Positions 17,489 to 25,658 of a DNA stretch of 64,000 nt are shown piece after piece. Below the pieces are notes generated by a model. The model made no database searches. It was not told the origin of the DNA and worked only from the letters and a program-made list of their open reading frames with translations. Position 1 is the first letter of the stretch, and every line of letters starts with the position of its first letter. The position numbers and the translations under genes were made by a program. The DNA is from Thiomonas sp. (GTDB taxonomy: Bacteria; Pseudomonadota; Gammaproteobacteria; Burkholderiales; Burkholderiaceae_C): positions 1 to 64,000 of the forward strand of contig DAICZP010000117.1 of the NCBI GenBank assembly GCA_027311065.1, given 5' to 3'.

Positions 17489-17917
17489 TCAGTCCGTGGA
17501 AGCGCCCCACGGATCGATCAGTACGACCCCACAGCCCTCGAAGTCGGCAGTGTTTCTGGTCGCGATCACGGCGTCGTGGGCGCGCGCGATCGCGCAGATC
17601 TGGCAATCGAACTGACTGATGGGCCGGCCCGCGGCGCGACGCTCAGCGGCGATCGCGGCGTAGGCGCGAGCAGCAGCGCGGTCGAAGGACAGGATACGGT
17701 CTCGAAAGTCCTCGCTGAGCAGGCCCTCGATCGCTTTCGAAAGCTCGGCCCGGCGTTTGCCGGCCGGCATGATCGCCACGCCGTGCCGCAGTTCGGCTTC
17801 GCCGATGGTCGTGAAGTAGACCTCCGTTCCATCCTGTGTAGACAACCAGGCCTCTACTTGCCTTGCGGGCGATGGCCGCAGCAGTTCGGACAGGACGTTG
17901 GTATCGAGGATGATCAT
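17489..17917 (-). CDS. vapC: VapC/FitB-type PIN-domain toxin
   Basis: A 142-residue PIN-domain ribonuclease toxin beginning MIILDTNVLSELLRPSP. Candidate acidic residues for the metal site are D5, E40/E42, D104 (in SQFDCQICAIA) and D125 (in RNTADF). Close FitB-like relatives cleave RNA and are held inactive by a cognate RHH or AbrB-type antitoxin. Its start overlaps the antitoxin stop by 4 bp (ATGA), so both are translated from one mRNA in the usual antitoxin-first order. Confidence 0.9.
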   Translation of the reverse strand: MIILDTNVLSELLRPSPARQVEAWLSTQDGTEVYFTTIGEAELRHGVAIMPAGKRRAELSKAIEGLLSEDFRDRILSFDRAAARAYAAIAAERRAAGRPISQFDCQICAIARAHDAVIATRNTADFEGCGVVLIDPWGASTD

Positions 17918-18171
17918 GCCTCGCTGTCTCGATGGAAGACCGGCGGCTGGCGCATCGGCTCGCGCGTGGGCAGCGGGACGTCCGCACGAGCCGTCGGAGT
18001 CAGGCGCGACCGAATCGCCGCGGCGAGGTTGCGAGGTGGCGCGCTTTCGGTCATGGCCCGGCGCAGGATGTCGCGCGCCTCCTCTTCCATGGAGCGGCCG
18101 TGCATGGCAGCGCGAACCCTCAACCTGCGCTTGACCTCATCGTCGAGATTTCGAATCGTGATGCTGGCCAT
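17914..18171 (-). CDS. vapB: Ribbon-helix-helix antitoxin (FitA/VapB-like)
   Basis: An 85-residue antitoxin. The N-terminal ribbon-helix-helix MASITIRNLDDEVKRRLRVRAA is followed by HGRSMEEEARDILRRAM, typical of FitA-like proteins. The C-terminal tail would wrap the toxin. The start at 18171 was chosen because AGGAG lies just upstream and the RHH begins there; the longer ORF adds unrelated residues. Dimers normally bind their own promoter, and a candidate lies at 18203-18232. Confidence 0.88.
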   Translation of the reverse strand: MASITIRNLDDEVKRRLRVRAAMHGRSMEEEARDILRRAMTESAPPRNLAAAIRSRLTPTARADVPLPTREPMRQPPVFHRDSEA

Positions 18172-18202
18172 TGCGCACTCCTGCCTTGTCGACGCAGCGA
18201 GC

Positions 18203-18232
18203 ATTGTAATCAATGATCTCAATGAAATCGAA
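18203..18232 (-). promoter_or_regulatory. Candidate promoter of the vapBC-like operon
   Basis: On the minus strand TTCGAT (18232-18227) and TACAAT (18208-18203) are spaced 18 bp apart, about 30 bp upstream of the antitoxin start. The spacer holds tandem TCATTGA copies that could be an antitoxin operator. Confidence 0.4.
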
Positions 18233-18395
18233 AATCGCTGGGGTCCCAGGATGTGCGCGGGCCCGGTTGGACGAGATGACCGGGCTTTGCGAGGAGCGCT
18301 CCGTGGAGCAACTCGACCTCCCAGTGCCCAGTTTCGCCAGGGTCGGCGACCCAGTTCTGGCGCTTCTGGTCACGCTCTACGGGAAGCCGGCTGCG

Positions 18396-18718
18396 TCAGT
18401 CATCATCTGCCGTACTCACCTCATTGAATCGGCGTGTCCGGCCAGGCAGCCGTCGCGCAGCGATGCGGTTGTCGACGTCCTTGCCAGCGTCGTCGATGTC
18501 GACCACCCGACGACCTGCATCGACCATCCGCTGCAGGGAGGCCTTCGCGTGGGCCATACCCTTGTCCTGCAGCAGCTTCACCTGCGGGTCGTCCTCGGCC
18601 TGCTCCAGCCGCGTCTCCAGGTGCAGCAGATCCGGCGTCGTGCGGTGGTGGCAGGCGAAGAAATTGACGACATCCGACGCTGAGTAGAGACGATGACCTT
18701 TGTAAACGCGCCACGCCT
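18396..18718 (-). pseudogene. N-terminal remnant of a TM0106-family RecB-like nuclease
   Basis: Read on the minus strand, the frame gives AWRVYKGHRLYSASDVVNFF, then ACHHRTTPDLLHLETRLEQA and QVKLLQDKGMAHAKASLQRM. This looks like the N-terminus of the TM0106 family of RecB-like putative nucleases (SASDLVNFLACRHLT-type opening). No start codon precedes it in frame, and the sequence stops matching after about residue 90 and ends at 18396. It is a decayed fragment. The flanks 18233-18395 and 18719-18961 contain no feature I can support. Confidence 0.45.
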
Positions 18719-18961
18719 ACTCCCTGTTTTCTTGTTTGGGTGCATCCCAGACACTGGCGGCCTCACTCGGTGCGACTAAGCCAGTGAACAGCGTGCAGCA
18801 CCAGCACCGTTGCGGGTAGCGTGCCACGGTCGCGGTGTAGGATTCCAACCATGGGTCGATCGGCTGGGTCGCTTCAGCCAAGGCTTAAAATAGGTGTCAG
18901 TTTGGCCTGTTTTTTTGGGCGAGACGATCCCCGCTGCCAAATCCCATCGCTGGAGGTCCCC

Positions 18962-21343
18962 ATGCACCCGCCGCCCCGCCACGCCTTCCCTGCCACCTGT
19001 GCGCGGAAAGCCCTGCCGTGGATGTTCGCGGCACTGCTGTGCTTGCTGTTGAGCGCGTGCGGCGGGGGCGGGGGCGGCGGCACGGCGGTCTCGGGCACGT
19101 CCAACCCCGGAACGACCACAGGCACCGTCGCACAACTGGCAGCCGCGGCCAGGCTCACGGCGAGCGTGAACCTGGCCACCAGCACGGCCCAGCTGAGCTG
19201 GGTCGACAGCATGCCCGCCGGAACCGTGTACCAGGTGCAGACCGAAGGATCCGGCGCAAACTATGCGACGGTCGGCACCCTGACCGCCAGCGGCACCGGC
19301 ACCGAACTGAGCTGGCAGCAGACCATCAGCGCGACCACGGTGTACCGGGTCGAGGCTAGCTACCAGGGCCAGACCTACGATCTGGATACCCTGGCGCAAC
19401 AGACCACGGTCACCGCGACGCTGCCCAGCGTGGCGCCCGCCATCGTGCTGAACCCGTCGGGCTCGCCGCTGACCGGAACCGTGGACCTGTCCGTCAGCGG
19501 GCTGAGCGCGACCGACAGCGTCAACTGGTACTGCGACACCACGAGCATCGGAACCAGCTCGACCGCGCCGCTGGCGTGGAACTCGAGCGCGGTGGCCAAC
19601 GGCACCCACGTGCTGATCGCCATCGTGCAGATCAGCGCCGACTCCAGTATCACCATCCGGGAGCAGATCGTCACGTCCAACAGCGGCCTGACCATCACCG
19701 CCAGCGCCGCGGGCAGCAGCGGCACCGTCGAACTCGACGTCAGCGCGTCGGCCTTCGCCGGCATCGGCAGCGTCAGCGCCACGCTGGACGGCCACGCGCT
19801 GGGAACCCTGAGCAGCCCGAACGCGTGCTCGCGCTACTGCACCGGCGCCAACACCATCTACCAGTTCCCGATCGACGCGACTGCGGTCGGCTCGGGCACG
19901 CACACCGCGGTGGTCACCGCGACCGACACCCTGGGCGCGTCCAGGAGCCTGACGCTCAGCGTGGTGATCCAGAATCCACCGGCACTGAGCGTGACCAGCC
20001 CGGTGGACGGCGCCTACATCGACGGCAGCGGCAACCTGGTGCTGAACGGCACCGCCACCTCGGACGTCAGCGGCGGCGTGACGGTCACCGCCGCGCTGGG
20101 CGCCCTGCCCCTGAGTGTGAACCAGGGCACCGGCGGGGTGTTCGCGTCGAGCTTCAGCCTGGCAGGCCTGCCGGCGGGCAGCTACACCCTGACGGTCACC
20201 GCCAAGGACAGCGCCGGCGTCGGCACCACCCGGCAGCTGACCATCGTCGTGGCGTCCGCGGCGCAGACCACCTACACCCCGCTGACCACGCTGGGCAGCG
20301 GGGCGCAACTGCTCGCAGTCGACGGCGGCAGCGCGGTCGTGATGGGCGGCGACGGCACCTTCCACATGATGGATCCGGCCACCGGAAGCAACGTGCTGCT
20401 CAGCGGCGCCAACGCCATCTCGTACATCACGGGGTGGCAGCTCAATGGCGGCTATGCATATGCCTATGGGCAGGGGGCGAACTGTAACGGTTACTGCATC
20501 TACCAGTGGGATAGCGCCGGCAACCAAGTGAACCTCAGCATGCTCAATCCCTATGACGCGAGCAAGCCATCGGGTTCGTGGGTCAATGATGAGCACGAAG
20601 TTGCCCATGACGGCTACGTCGTGTGGATCGAAGGATCCAATGCCTACACGGTCTACGACGTCGCGACCAAGGCCTACACCGTATTCAACACCCCTGCGAA
20701 CATCTCTGTTCTCGGCAACTGGAACTATGACTTCTATGTTTCGGGGGGGAATCTGACCTTCTTCTACTGGGGCGAGGACGGTGGGCTTGGCACGGCAAGC
20801 AGCGCCGTTTTCGATGTGTACAGCTGGTCGTCGGCGACCGGCACGTCGACCCAGCTGACGTCGGGCAGCATGCGCAACATCTATACCCAGACTGACGGTG
20901 TGAACGTGGCATGGCAACAGACTCCAGCCTCTGGGTCAAGCAATGGTCTGTACAGCTTGGTTGAAATGCCCGTGGTTGGCGGCACGCCGCAGGTGGTCTC
21001 GACCACGGTGCAGAACTCCAGGCTGGCCTCTGGCGTGCTGGCCTGGACCGATGCCGCCGTGTCCACCACGGCCTACGGCAGCAGCACCGCCGTGACGGCG
21101 CTCAAGGCGATCGCCTCGGGCGTGACGTCGACCATCTCCACCGCGAGCGGCGTGTCCCTGGTGGCCGTCGGCGGCGGAGACGTCGTCTATGCGGCGGGCG
21201 GCAAGCTCTACGCGTGGAACGCGGCCTCCATGACCAGCAGCCTGATCAGCGACGCCGTGCCCAGTCAGATGATGCTGACGGGCAAGGAGCTGTACTTCAC
21301 GGTCGGCACGGACGAAGCGTTGTACGCGGTGGCGCTGCCATGA
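18962..21343 (+). CDS. Large lipoprotein with Ig-like repeats and C-terminal propeller-like region
   Basis: A 793-residue exported lipoprotein. The start at 18962 has GGAGGT 7 bp upstream. The signal peptide ends in the lipobox LLSAC (Cys at about residue 34), followed by a run of seven glycines that acts as a flexible tether. Residues from about 50 to 480 are Thr/Ser/Ala-rich beta-sandwich modules of bacterial Ig/fibronectin type (for example SVTSPVDGAYIDGSGNLVLN). The last third (LLAVDGGSAVVMGGDGTFHM onward) has repeated short strands suggestive of a TolB/PQQ-like beta-propeller. No enzymatic motif is seen, and a surface binding role is only inference. It follows a toxin-antitoxin pair and gene debris, suggesting an accessory gene. 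Confidence 0.85.
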   Translation: MHPPPRHAFPATCARKALPWMFAALLCLLLSACGGGGGGGTAVSGTSNPGTTTGTVAQLAAAARLTASVNLATSTAQLSWVDSMPAGTVYQVQTEGSGANYATVGTLTASGTGTELSWQQTISATTVYRVEASYQGQTYDLDTLAQQTTVTATLPSVAPAIVLNPSGSPLTGTVDLSVSGLSATDSVNWYCDTTSIGTSSTAPLAWNSSAVANGTHVLIAIVQISADSSITIREQIVTSNSGLTITASAAGSSGTVELDVSASAFAGIGSVSATLDGHALGTLSSPNACSRYCTGANTIYQFPIDATAVGSGTHTAVVTATDTLGASRSLTLSVVIQNPPALSVTSPVDGAYIDGSGNLVLNGTATSDVSGGVTVTAALGALPLSVNQGTGGVFASSFSLAGLPAGSYTLTVTAKDSAGVGTTRQLTIVVASAAQTTYTPLTTLGSGAQLLAVDGGSAVVMGGDGTFHMMDPATGSNVLLSGANAISYITGWQLNGGYAYAYGQGANCNGYCIYQWDSAGNQVNLSMLNPYDASKPSGSWVNDEHEVAHDGYVVWIEGSNAYTVYDVATKAYTVFNTPANISVLGNWNYDFYVSGGNLTFFYWGEDGGLGTASSAVFDVYSWSSATGTSTQLTSGSMRNIYTQTDGVNVAWQQTPASGSSNGLYSLVEMPVVGGTPQVVSTTVQNSRLASGVLAWTDAAVSTTAYGSSTAVTALKAIASGVTSTISTASGVSLVAVGGGDVVYAAGGKLYAWNAASMTSSLISDAVPSQMMLTGKELYFTVGTDEALYAVALP

Positions 21344-21463
21344 GCCAGTGCCGGCAGCGGTGTCTGCGGCGCGATCCATGCGGCGGCCGGCCCGGAACTC
21401 GAAACCTTCTGTCGCCCATACGCTCCGATCGCGGTAGCCGACGCCATCGCGCGCCCCGCCCTT

Positions 21464-21667
21464 CCCCGAGGCCGAGAACCTGATCGTGGCCCATTGCGCG
21501 GCGCGGCCGACGAAAGCGCCGTAGCCGGCGTCAAGTTCGCGCTGCACGGCCCGCATCGAGACTTCGCGAGCCCTATCCTCCAGCAGTGTCGCGCGCTCGA
21601 AGGCGTCGAGCGCGAAGCGCCGCAGCGCCCGCGCCTCGTGGCACCATGCGTTGAGATCAGTTGGCAC
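21464..21667 (-). pseudogene. Unrecognised protein-like fragment
   Basis: The minus-strand frame starting at 21667 reads MPTDLNAWCHEARALRRFAL, continues with AQWATIRFSASG near 21464 and then becomes an antisense shadow of the lipoprotein 3' end. The helical, Arg/Ala/Glu-rich composition looks like real coding sequence, but I cannot name the family and the downstream part is lost. It may be a leftover of a mobile-element gene, as it lies among other remnants. Confidence 0.3.
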
Positions 21668-21700
21668 AGCTCACTGTAACGTAGGCGGTTGCCTGCGCGC

Positions 21701-22060
21701 TTATGCTTCCTCCCGGCGCAATTTGATACGCGCTTCTCGCGCAACGTAGCTTGCTGATGTGGCAAGAAAATGGTCGAAACGCGCGAATGCGGCAACGCTC
21801 CCAACCAGGCTGCGTTCAATGGGCGTCCAGGTTGCAAGGTCCGCCTCGTTGTGCTGGATCTGGGCCTCGAGTTTGTCCAGTGCCAAGCCACCTTGGCCTC
21901 CTCGCTTTTGCCTTGCTCGAAATCCTCCCATAGGTCGGGCAACAGGCTCCCGGCGACGGTTTTGACCAAGTCGTGGACAATGACCATGCCGAGCAAGCGG
22001 TCGACCCGCACCGGTGTGCCTCGTGGGATGCGGTGCTGCAACTGTCCAGCTTCTCGCCGG
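21701..22060 (-). pseudogene. Truncated, frameshifted HD-domain phosphohydrolase
   Basis: One minus-strand frame gives GMVIVHDLVKTVAGSLLPDL followed by WEDFEQGKSEEAKVA. The matching continuation LALDKLEAQIQHNEADLATW lies in the next frame and runs to the stop at 21701. Together they form the HD-metal-site helix and C-terminal half of a YfbR-like HD hydrolase (nucleotidase type). The two frames join near 21887, where one base appears to be missing. The N-terminal His-containing part is absent. Confidence 0.55.
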
Positions 22061-22163
22061 AGAGCGCGGCCGGTGGGCAAATCTGGTCTTCAGCCGGCCG
22101 CGAGGACTTCAGTTCGGCATGGCATGGCAAAGGCACGTGAAGGTGCGTCCAACACCGTTCACG

Positions 22164-22418
22164 TCAGGCCTGGGCAGGAGGCACGAGAGCGCGCGTGCTC
22201 TCGCTGAGGGAAATTCGCGCGATGCCCGACTCCCCCATCTCGACACAGACCAACCCGCTAGCCTCCAGACGACCGAGCAGTCGTTGCAACTGGCTGAGCG
22301 GCAGGTCGCAGACCTTGCGCAGTCTCGGCAGCGACAGCCCGTTGGCGTCGGACGCTTCGCGCTGCAGCAGCAGTAACAATCCGATTTCGGGCGAAAGCTG
22401 TGCGTCGGCGGCGTCCAT
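22164..22418 (-). CDS. Small winged-helix transcriptional regulator
   Basis: An 84-residue protein that is essentially one winged helix: MDAADAQLSPEIGLLLLLQR, then LSLPRLRKVCDLPLSQLQRLLGRLEASGLV, then a short wing ending in ISLSESTRAL. The fold resembles MarR/Rrf2-type DNA-binding domains without a sensor domain. It is transcribed divergently from the molybdopterin oxidoreductase, the classical layout of a local regulator. The family could not be named more closely. Confidence 0.65.
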   Translation of the reverse strand: MDAADAQLSPEIGLLLLLQREASDANGLSLPRLRKVCDLPLSQLQRLLGRLEASGLVCVEMGESGIARISLSESTRALVPPAQA

Positions 22419-22561
22419 GGCATGGCCCCTGGTACTTTGTGACGCGTACGGTCACGGAAATCAATTCATTGATGTTAATGGGTGTATTCAACCCTCCATA
22501 TTATGGGGTTTACCCGCATCACGATGTTTCATTTTTTCTGCCCGCACCCGACGCATTGACC
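22419..22561. promoter_or_regulatory. Divergent promoter region with two dyads
   Basis: This AT-rich gap separates the winged-helix gene from the oxidoreductase. It contains an imperfect dyad GTGACGCGTACGGTCAC (22439-22455) about 20 bp from the regulator start, and AACCC...GGGTT with an inner CCAT-ATT-ATGG (22490-22510) about 50 bp before the oxidoreductase. Either may be an operator. No experimental consensus is known to me. Confidence 0.35.
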
Positions 22562-24877
22562 ATGGCCAGTCCCGAATCCGGAATCCATCGCTACGACCAA
22601 CCCGCGGCTGGCTGGGGGGCGCTCAAGCAAGTGGCCGTGACCCTGCTGCGCGAACGGGTCGATCCCGCCAAGCTGAAAATGCTGCTGGCGCAGAACAAAC
22701 CAGAAGGCTTTGACTGCCCTGGATGCGCCTGGCCCGACCGCAACCATGCGTCGACGTTCGAATTCTGCGAAAACGGTGTCAAGGCGGTCGCGGCCGAGGC
22801 GACGTCGCGGCGCGTCGATGCCGCTTTTTTCGCGCGCCACACCGTCAGCGAGTTGCTGCGCCAGTCGGACTTTGCGTTGGAGCAACATGGGCGCCTGACC
22901 GAGCCCATGGTGTACGACCGCGCGAGCGACCGCTACCTGCCGATTTCCTGGGAAGATGCCTTCGCGCTCATCTCCAGCGAGCTACGCGCGCTGCCCGCGC
23001 CTGACCAGGCGAGCTTCTATACCTCCGGACGCACCAGCAACGAGGCCGCCTATCTGTACCAGCTGTTCGTTCGTGCTTACGGAACCAACAACTTTCCCGA
23101 CTGTTCCAACATGTGCCACGAGGCCACCAGCCGCGGCTTGCCTGGCACCGTTGGCGTGGGAAAGGCCACCGTCACCCTGGACGACTTCACGCATGCCGAC
23201 ACTCTGCTGCTGTTCGGCCAGAACCCGGGAACCAATCATCCGCGCATGCTTGGCGAACTGCGCGAATGCGCGCGCCGTGGCGCCACCATCGTTTCCATCA
23301 ATCCGCTGCGGGAGCGCGGACTGGAGCGCTTCACGGATCCGCAAAGCCCGCTGGAAATGCTCACCGGCGGAAGTACCGCGATCAGCTCGGTGTTTGTGCA
23401 GCCACGCGTGGGCGGCGATTTCGCCTTGCTCAAGGGCATGGCCAAACGGGTGCTCGAACTTGACGACGCTGCGCTGGCCGAAGGCGGCCCGCGCTTGCTT
23501 GACGTGGAATTCATTGCCGAGCATTGCAGCGGTTTCGACGCATTTGCCGCCGACCTGCGTGCGCAACCCTGGGCGCCGTTGATGGAGGAATCAGGCGTCG
23601 ATCTCCAGCAGATTCACGCTCTGACCGATATTTATTGCCGCGGCCAACGCGTCATCGCCACCTGGGGCATGGGACTGACCCAGCACAAGCACGCGATGGC
23701 CAATGTGCAGATGCTGTCGAACCTGCTGATGATGCGCGGCCAGATCGGAAAGCCCGGCGCCGGGCTTTGCCCGGTGCGTGGGCACTCCAATGTGCAGGGC
23801 GACCGCACCATGGGCATCGAGGAGCGCCCCAGCGAGCCGTTCCTCGAGCGTCTGGCCGCGGTTTACGGCTTCGCGCCGCCGCGCCAGCATGGACTCGACG
23901 TCGTCGCCACCATCGACGCCATGCTCCACGGCCGCGTGCAGGTGTTCTTCGCCCTCGGTGGTAATTTCGTGATGGCCGCACCCGACACCGAACGCACCAT
24001 GCAGGCACTACGCAACTGTGCGCTGACGGTCCAGGTGTCGACCAAGCTCAACCGCAGCCATCTGGTGCATGGTCGCCGGGCGCTGATTCTGCCAACACTG
24101 GGTCGCACCGAGCGCGACTTGCAGCAGGACGTCGAACAGGGCGTCAGCGTCGAGGACTCGATGTGCCAGGTGCACCTGTCCTTTGGCATGAATCGTCCGG
24201 CATCGGCGCAGTTGCGATCGGAGGTGGCCATCGTTGCCGGGGTTGCGCATGCCACGCTGGGTGCGCGGCCAGTCGATTGGCTGTGGCTGGCGCAGGATTA
24301 CGCGCGCATCCGCGACGAAATCGCCAAGGTCATCGACGGCTTCGAGGACTTCAACCAGCGCGTGGCTGCCCCCGGGGGCTTCCACCTGCACGTCGCGTCG
24401 CGCCAGCGCCAGTGGCTGACAGACAGTGGCAAGGCGCAGTTCGTGATCCACGCGATCGATGGGGATTCACCTCTGCACCGCGCGCGTCGACGGCATGGCG
24501 AGCGCGTCCTGGTGCTCACCACCTTGCGCTCGCACGATCAGTACAACACGACGATCTACGCCATGAACGACCGCTACCGCGGGGTGTTCGGTCGCCGCGA
24601 TGTCGTGTTCATCCACCCTGCCGACCGTGCGTCGCTGGGCCTGGCCGAGCATGCGCGCGTCGATCTCGCCACGGTATGGGACGACGCGGTGGAGCGCCGC
24701 GTGCAGGGCTTCACGCTGGTGGACTACGACATCCCGCGTGGCTGTATCGCCGCGTACTACCCCGAAACGAATCCGCTGGTTCCGCTGGAAAGCGCCGCAG
24801 ACGGGTGCGGCACGCCAGCATCCAAGTCCGTGCCTGTCCTGCTCAGCGCCAGCGCAACCCCAGCCCAGGCGGCCTGA
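22562..24877 (+). CDS. FdhF/YdeP-family molybdopterin oxidoreductase
   Basis: A 771-residue cytoplasmic molybdopterin oxidoreductase of the YdeP type (E. coli YdeP has 759 residues). N-terminal FDCPGCAWPDRN followed by EFCENG provides the Cys cluster seen in this family. Then come the Mo-bisMGD domain signatures GRTSNEAAYLYQLFVRAYGT, FGQNPGTNHPRM, TWGMGLTQHKHAM and GHSNVQGDRTMG, and a C-terminal dinucleotide-binding barrel (LRSHDQYNTTIYAMNDRYRG). The substrate of the family is unsettled; YdeP has been linked to acid resistance. The start at MASPESGIHRYD was chosen over an upstream ATG that would overlap the regulator. Confidence 0.9.
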   Translation: MASPESGIHRYDQPAAGWGALKQVAVTLLRERVDPAKLKMLLAQNKPEGFDCPGCAWPDRNHASTFEFCENGVKAVAAEATSRRVDAAFFARHTVSELLRQSDFALEQHGRLTEPMVYDRASDRYLPISWEDAFALISSELRALPAPDQASFYTSGRTSNEAAYLYQLFVRAYGTNNFPDCSNMCHEATSRGLPGTVGVGKATVTLDDFTHADTLLLFGQNPGTNHPRMLGELRECARRGATIVSINPLRERGLERFTDPQSPLEMLTGGSTAISSVFVQPRVGGDFALLKGMAKRVLELDDAALAEGGPRLLDVEFIAEHCSGFDAFAADLRAQPWAPLMEESGVDLQQIHALTDIYCRGQRVIATWGMGLTQHKHAMANVQMLSNLLMMRGQIGKPGAGLCPVRGHSNVQGDRTMGIEERPSEPFLERLAAVYGFAPPRQHGLDVVATIDAMLHGRVQVFFALGGNFVMAAPDTERTMQALRNCALTVQVSTKLNRSHLVHGRRALILPTLGRTERDLQQDVEQGVSVEDSMCQVHLSFGMNRPASAQLRSEVAIVAGVAHATLGARPVDWLWLAQDYARIRDEIAKVIDGFEDFNQRVAAPGGFHLHVASRQRQWLTDSGKAQFVIHAIDGDSPLHRARRRHGERVLVLTTLRSHDQYNTTIYAMNDRYRGVFGRRDVVFIHPADRASLGLAEHARVDLATVWDDAVERRVQGFTLVDYDIPRGCIAAYYPETNPLVPLESAADGCGTPASKSVPVLLSASATPAQAA

Positions 24878-24952
24878 GGCTGCCGGAGTGGTGAGAGGGG
24901 ACGGCACGGCGGATGCCGCCCCGCTCGCGCGCTGACCCCGCGGGAGCGCGCG

Positions 24953-25510
24953 TCAGGCTGCGCGCAAACGTGCCGCCACGGCGGCGACGCGCTGGCCGTA
25001 ATGGTGCGCCGTGTCGAGGTCACCTTGCGGAATTTCGTCGGCGCTGGCATCGGAAGGCGATTGCACCAGCAGGCCCACCGATCCTCCAAGATTGTTCGTG
25101 TCGTTACGCGTCGCCGCTTTGGAATTGCTCGGCGGCAAGCCGAGGCTCACCCAAATGCCACCGTGTTGCGAGGCCAAGGTTTGCATCGCAATCAACGAAA
25201 CCTGCTTGTCGCCATTCAAGCTGGCACTGTTGGTAAATCCACCAAATACCTTGTCTTGCCAGCCGCGTGTGAACCAGACCTTGCTCGTTGCATCGGCAAA
25301 CTTCTTGAATTGCCAGCTCGGACTGCCCATGTACGTCGGGGCACCGAAAATGATCGCATCAGCTGCTGCGAGTTTCTCGAACGCGTCGGTGGCAATATTG
25401 CCTTCCGCATCGATCTCAATCAGTTCGGCGTTCGCGCCTCGAGCGACATGCTCGGCGACGCGCCGCGTGTGCCCATATCCTGAGTGATAGACCACGATCA
25501 TCTTGCTCAT
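24953..25510 (-). CDS. Flavodoxin-fold NAD(P)H:quinone oxidoreductase (WrbA-like)
   Basis: A 185-residue FMN-binding reductase. MSKMIVVYHSGYGHTRRVAEHVA supplies the phosphate loop and APTYMGSPSWQFKKFADATS the isoalloxazine loop. The C-terminal SLGLPPSNSKAATRNDTNNL is close to iron-sulfur-flavin/WrbA relatives. Likely role: two-electron reduction of quinones, protecting against redox cycling. The start at 25510 follows GGAGAAATTCA; an upstream ATG adds 22 atypical residues. It ends 75 bp from the oxidoreductase stop in a tail-to-tail arrangement. Confidence 0.85.
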   Translation of the reverse strand: MSKMIVVYHSGYGHTRRVAEHVARGANAELIEIDAEGNIATDAFEKLAAADAIIFGAPTYMGSPSWQFKKFADATSKVWFTRGWQDKVFGGFTNSASLNGDKQVSLIAMQTLASQHGGIWVSLGLPPSNSKAATRNDTNNLGGSVGLLVQSPSDASADEIPQGDLDTAHHYGQRVAAVAARLRAA

Positions 25511-25566
25511 TGAATTTCTCCGCTTGGGGTTTGCTGCGCCGACTTCGACGCATTGCAGGACGATGC

Positions 25567-25584
25567 TAGTTCGCACTAGAACTA
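25567..25584. promoter_or_regulatory. Inverted repeat upstream of the quinone reductase gene
   Basis: TAGTTC (25567-25572) and GAACTA (25579-25584) form a perfect 6-bp dyad with a 6-bp spacer, 57 bp upstream of the reductase start. The right arm overlaps a minus-strand -10-like TATAGT. HxlR or LysR regulators use similar sites, but none is encoded next to it. Confidence 0.45.
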
Positions 25585-25658
25585 TATTTTTGTGTGGGGT
25601 CTTTGTGTTCGAGAATATTTTGTGCTAGGAATTGCGGTGGGCAGCAGCTGCGGACGGA

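Noticed and set aside
18776..20917. A 713-codon minus-strand frame opposite the lipoprotein gene
   Set aside because: It is Arg/Gly/Ala/His-rich and mirrors the repeat structure of the real gene, which has a good ribosome-binding site and lipobox.
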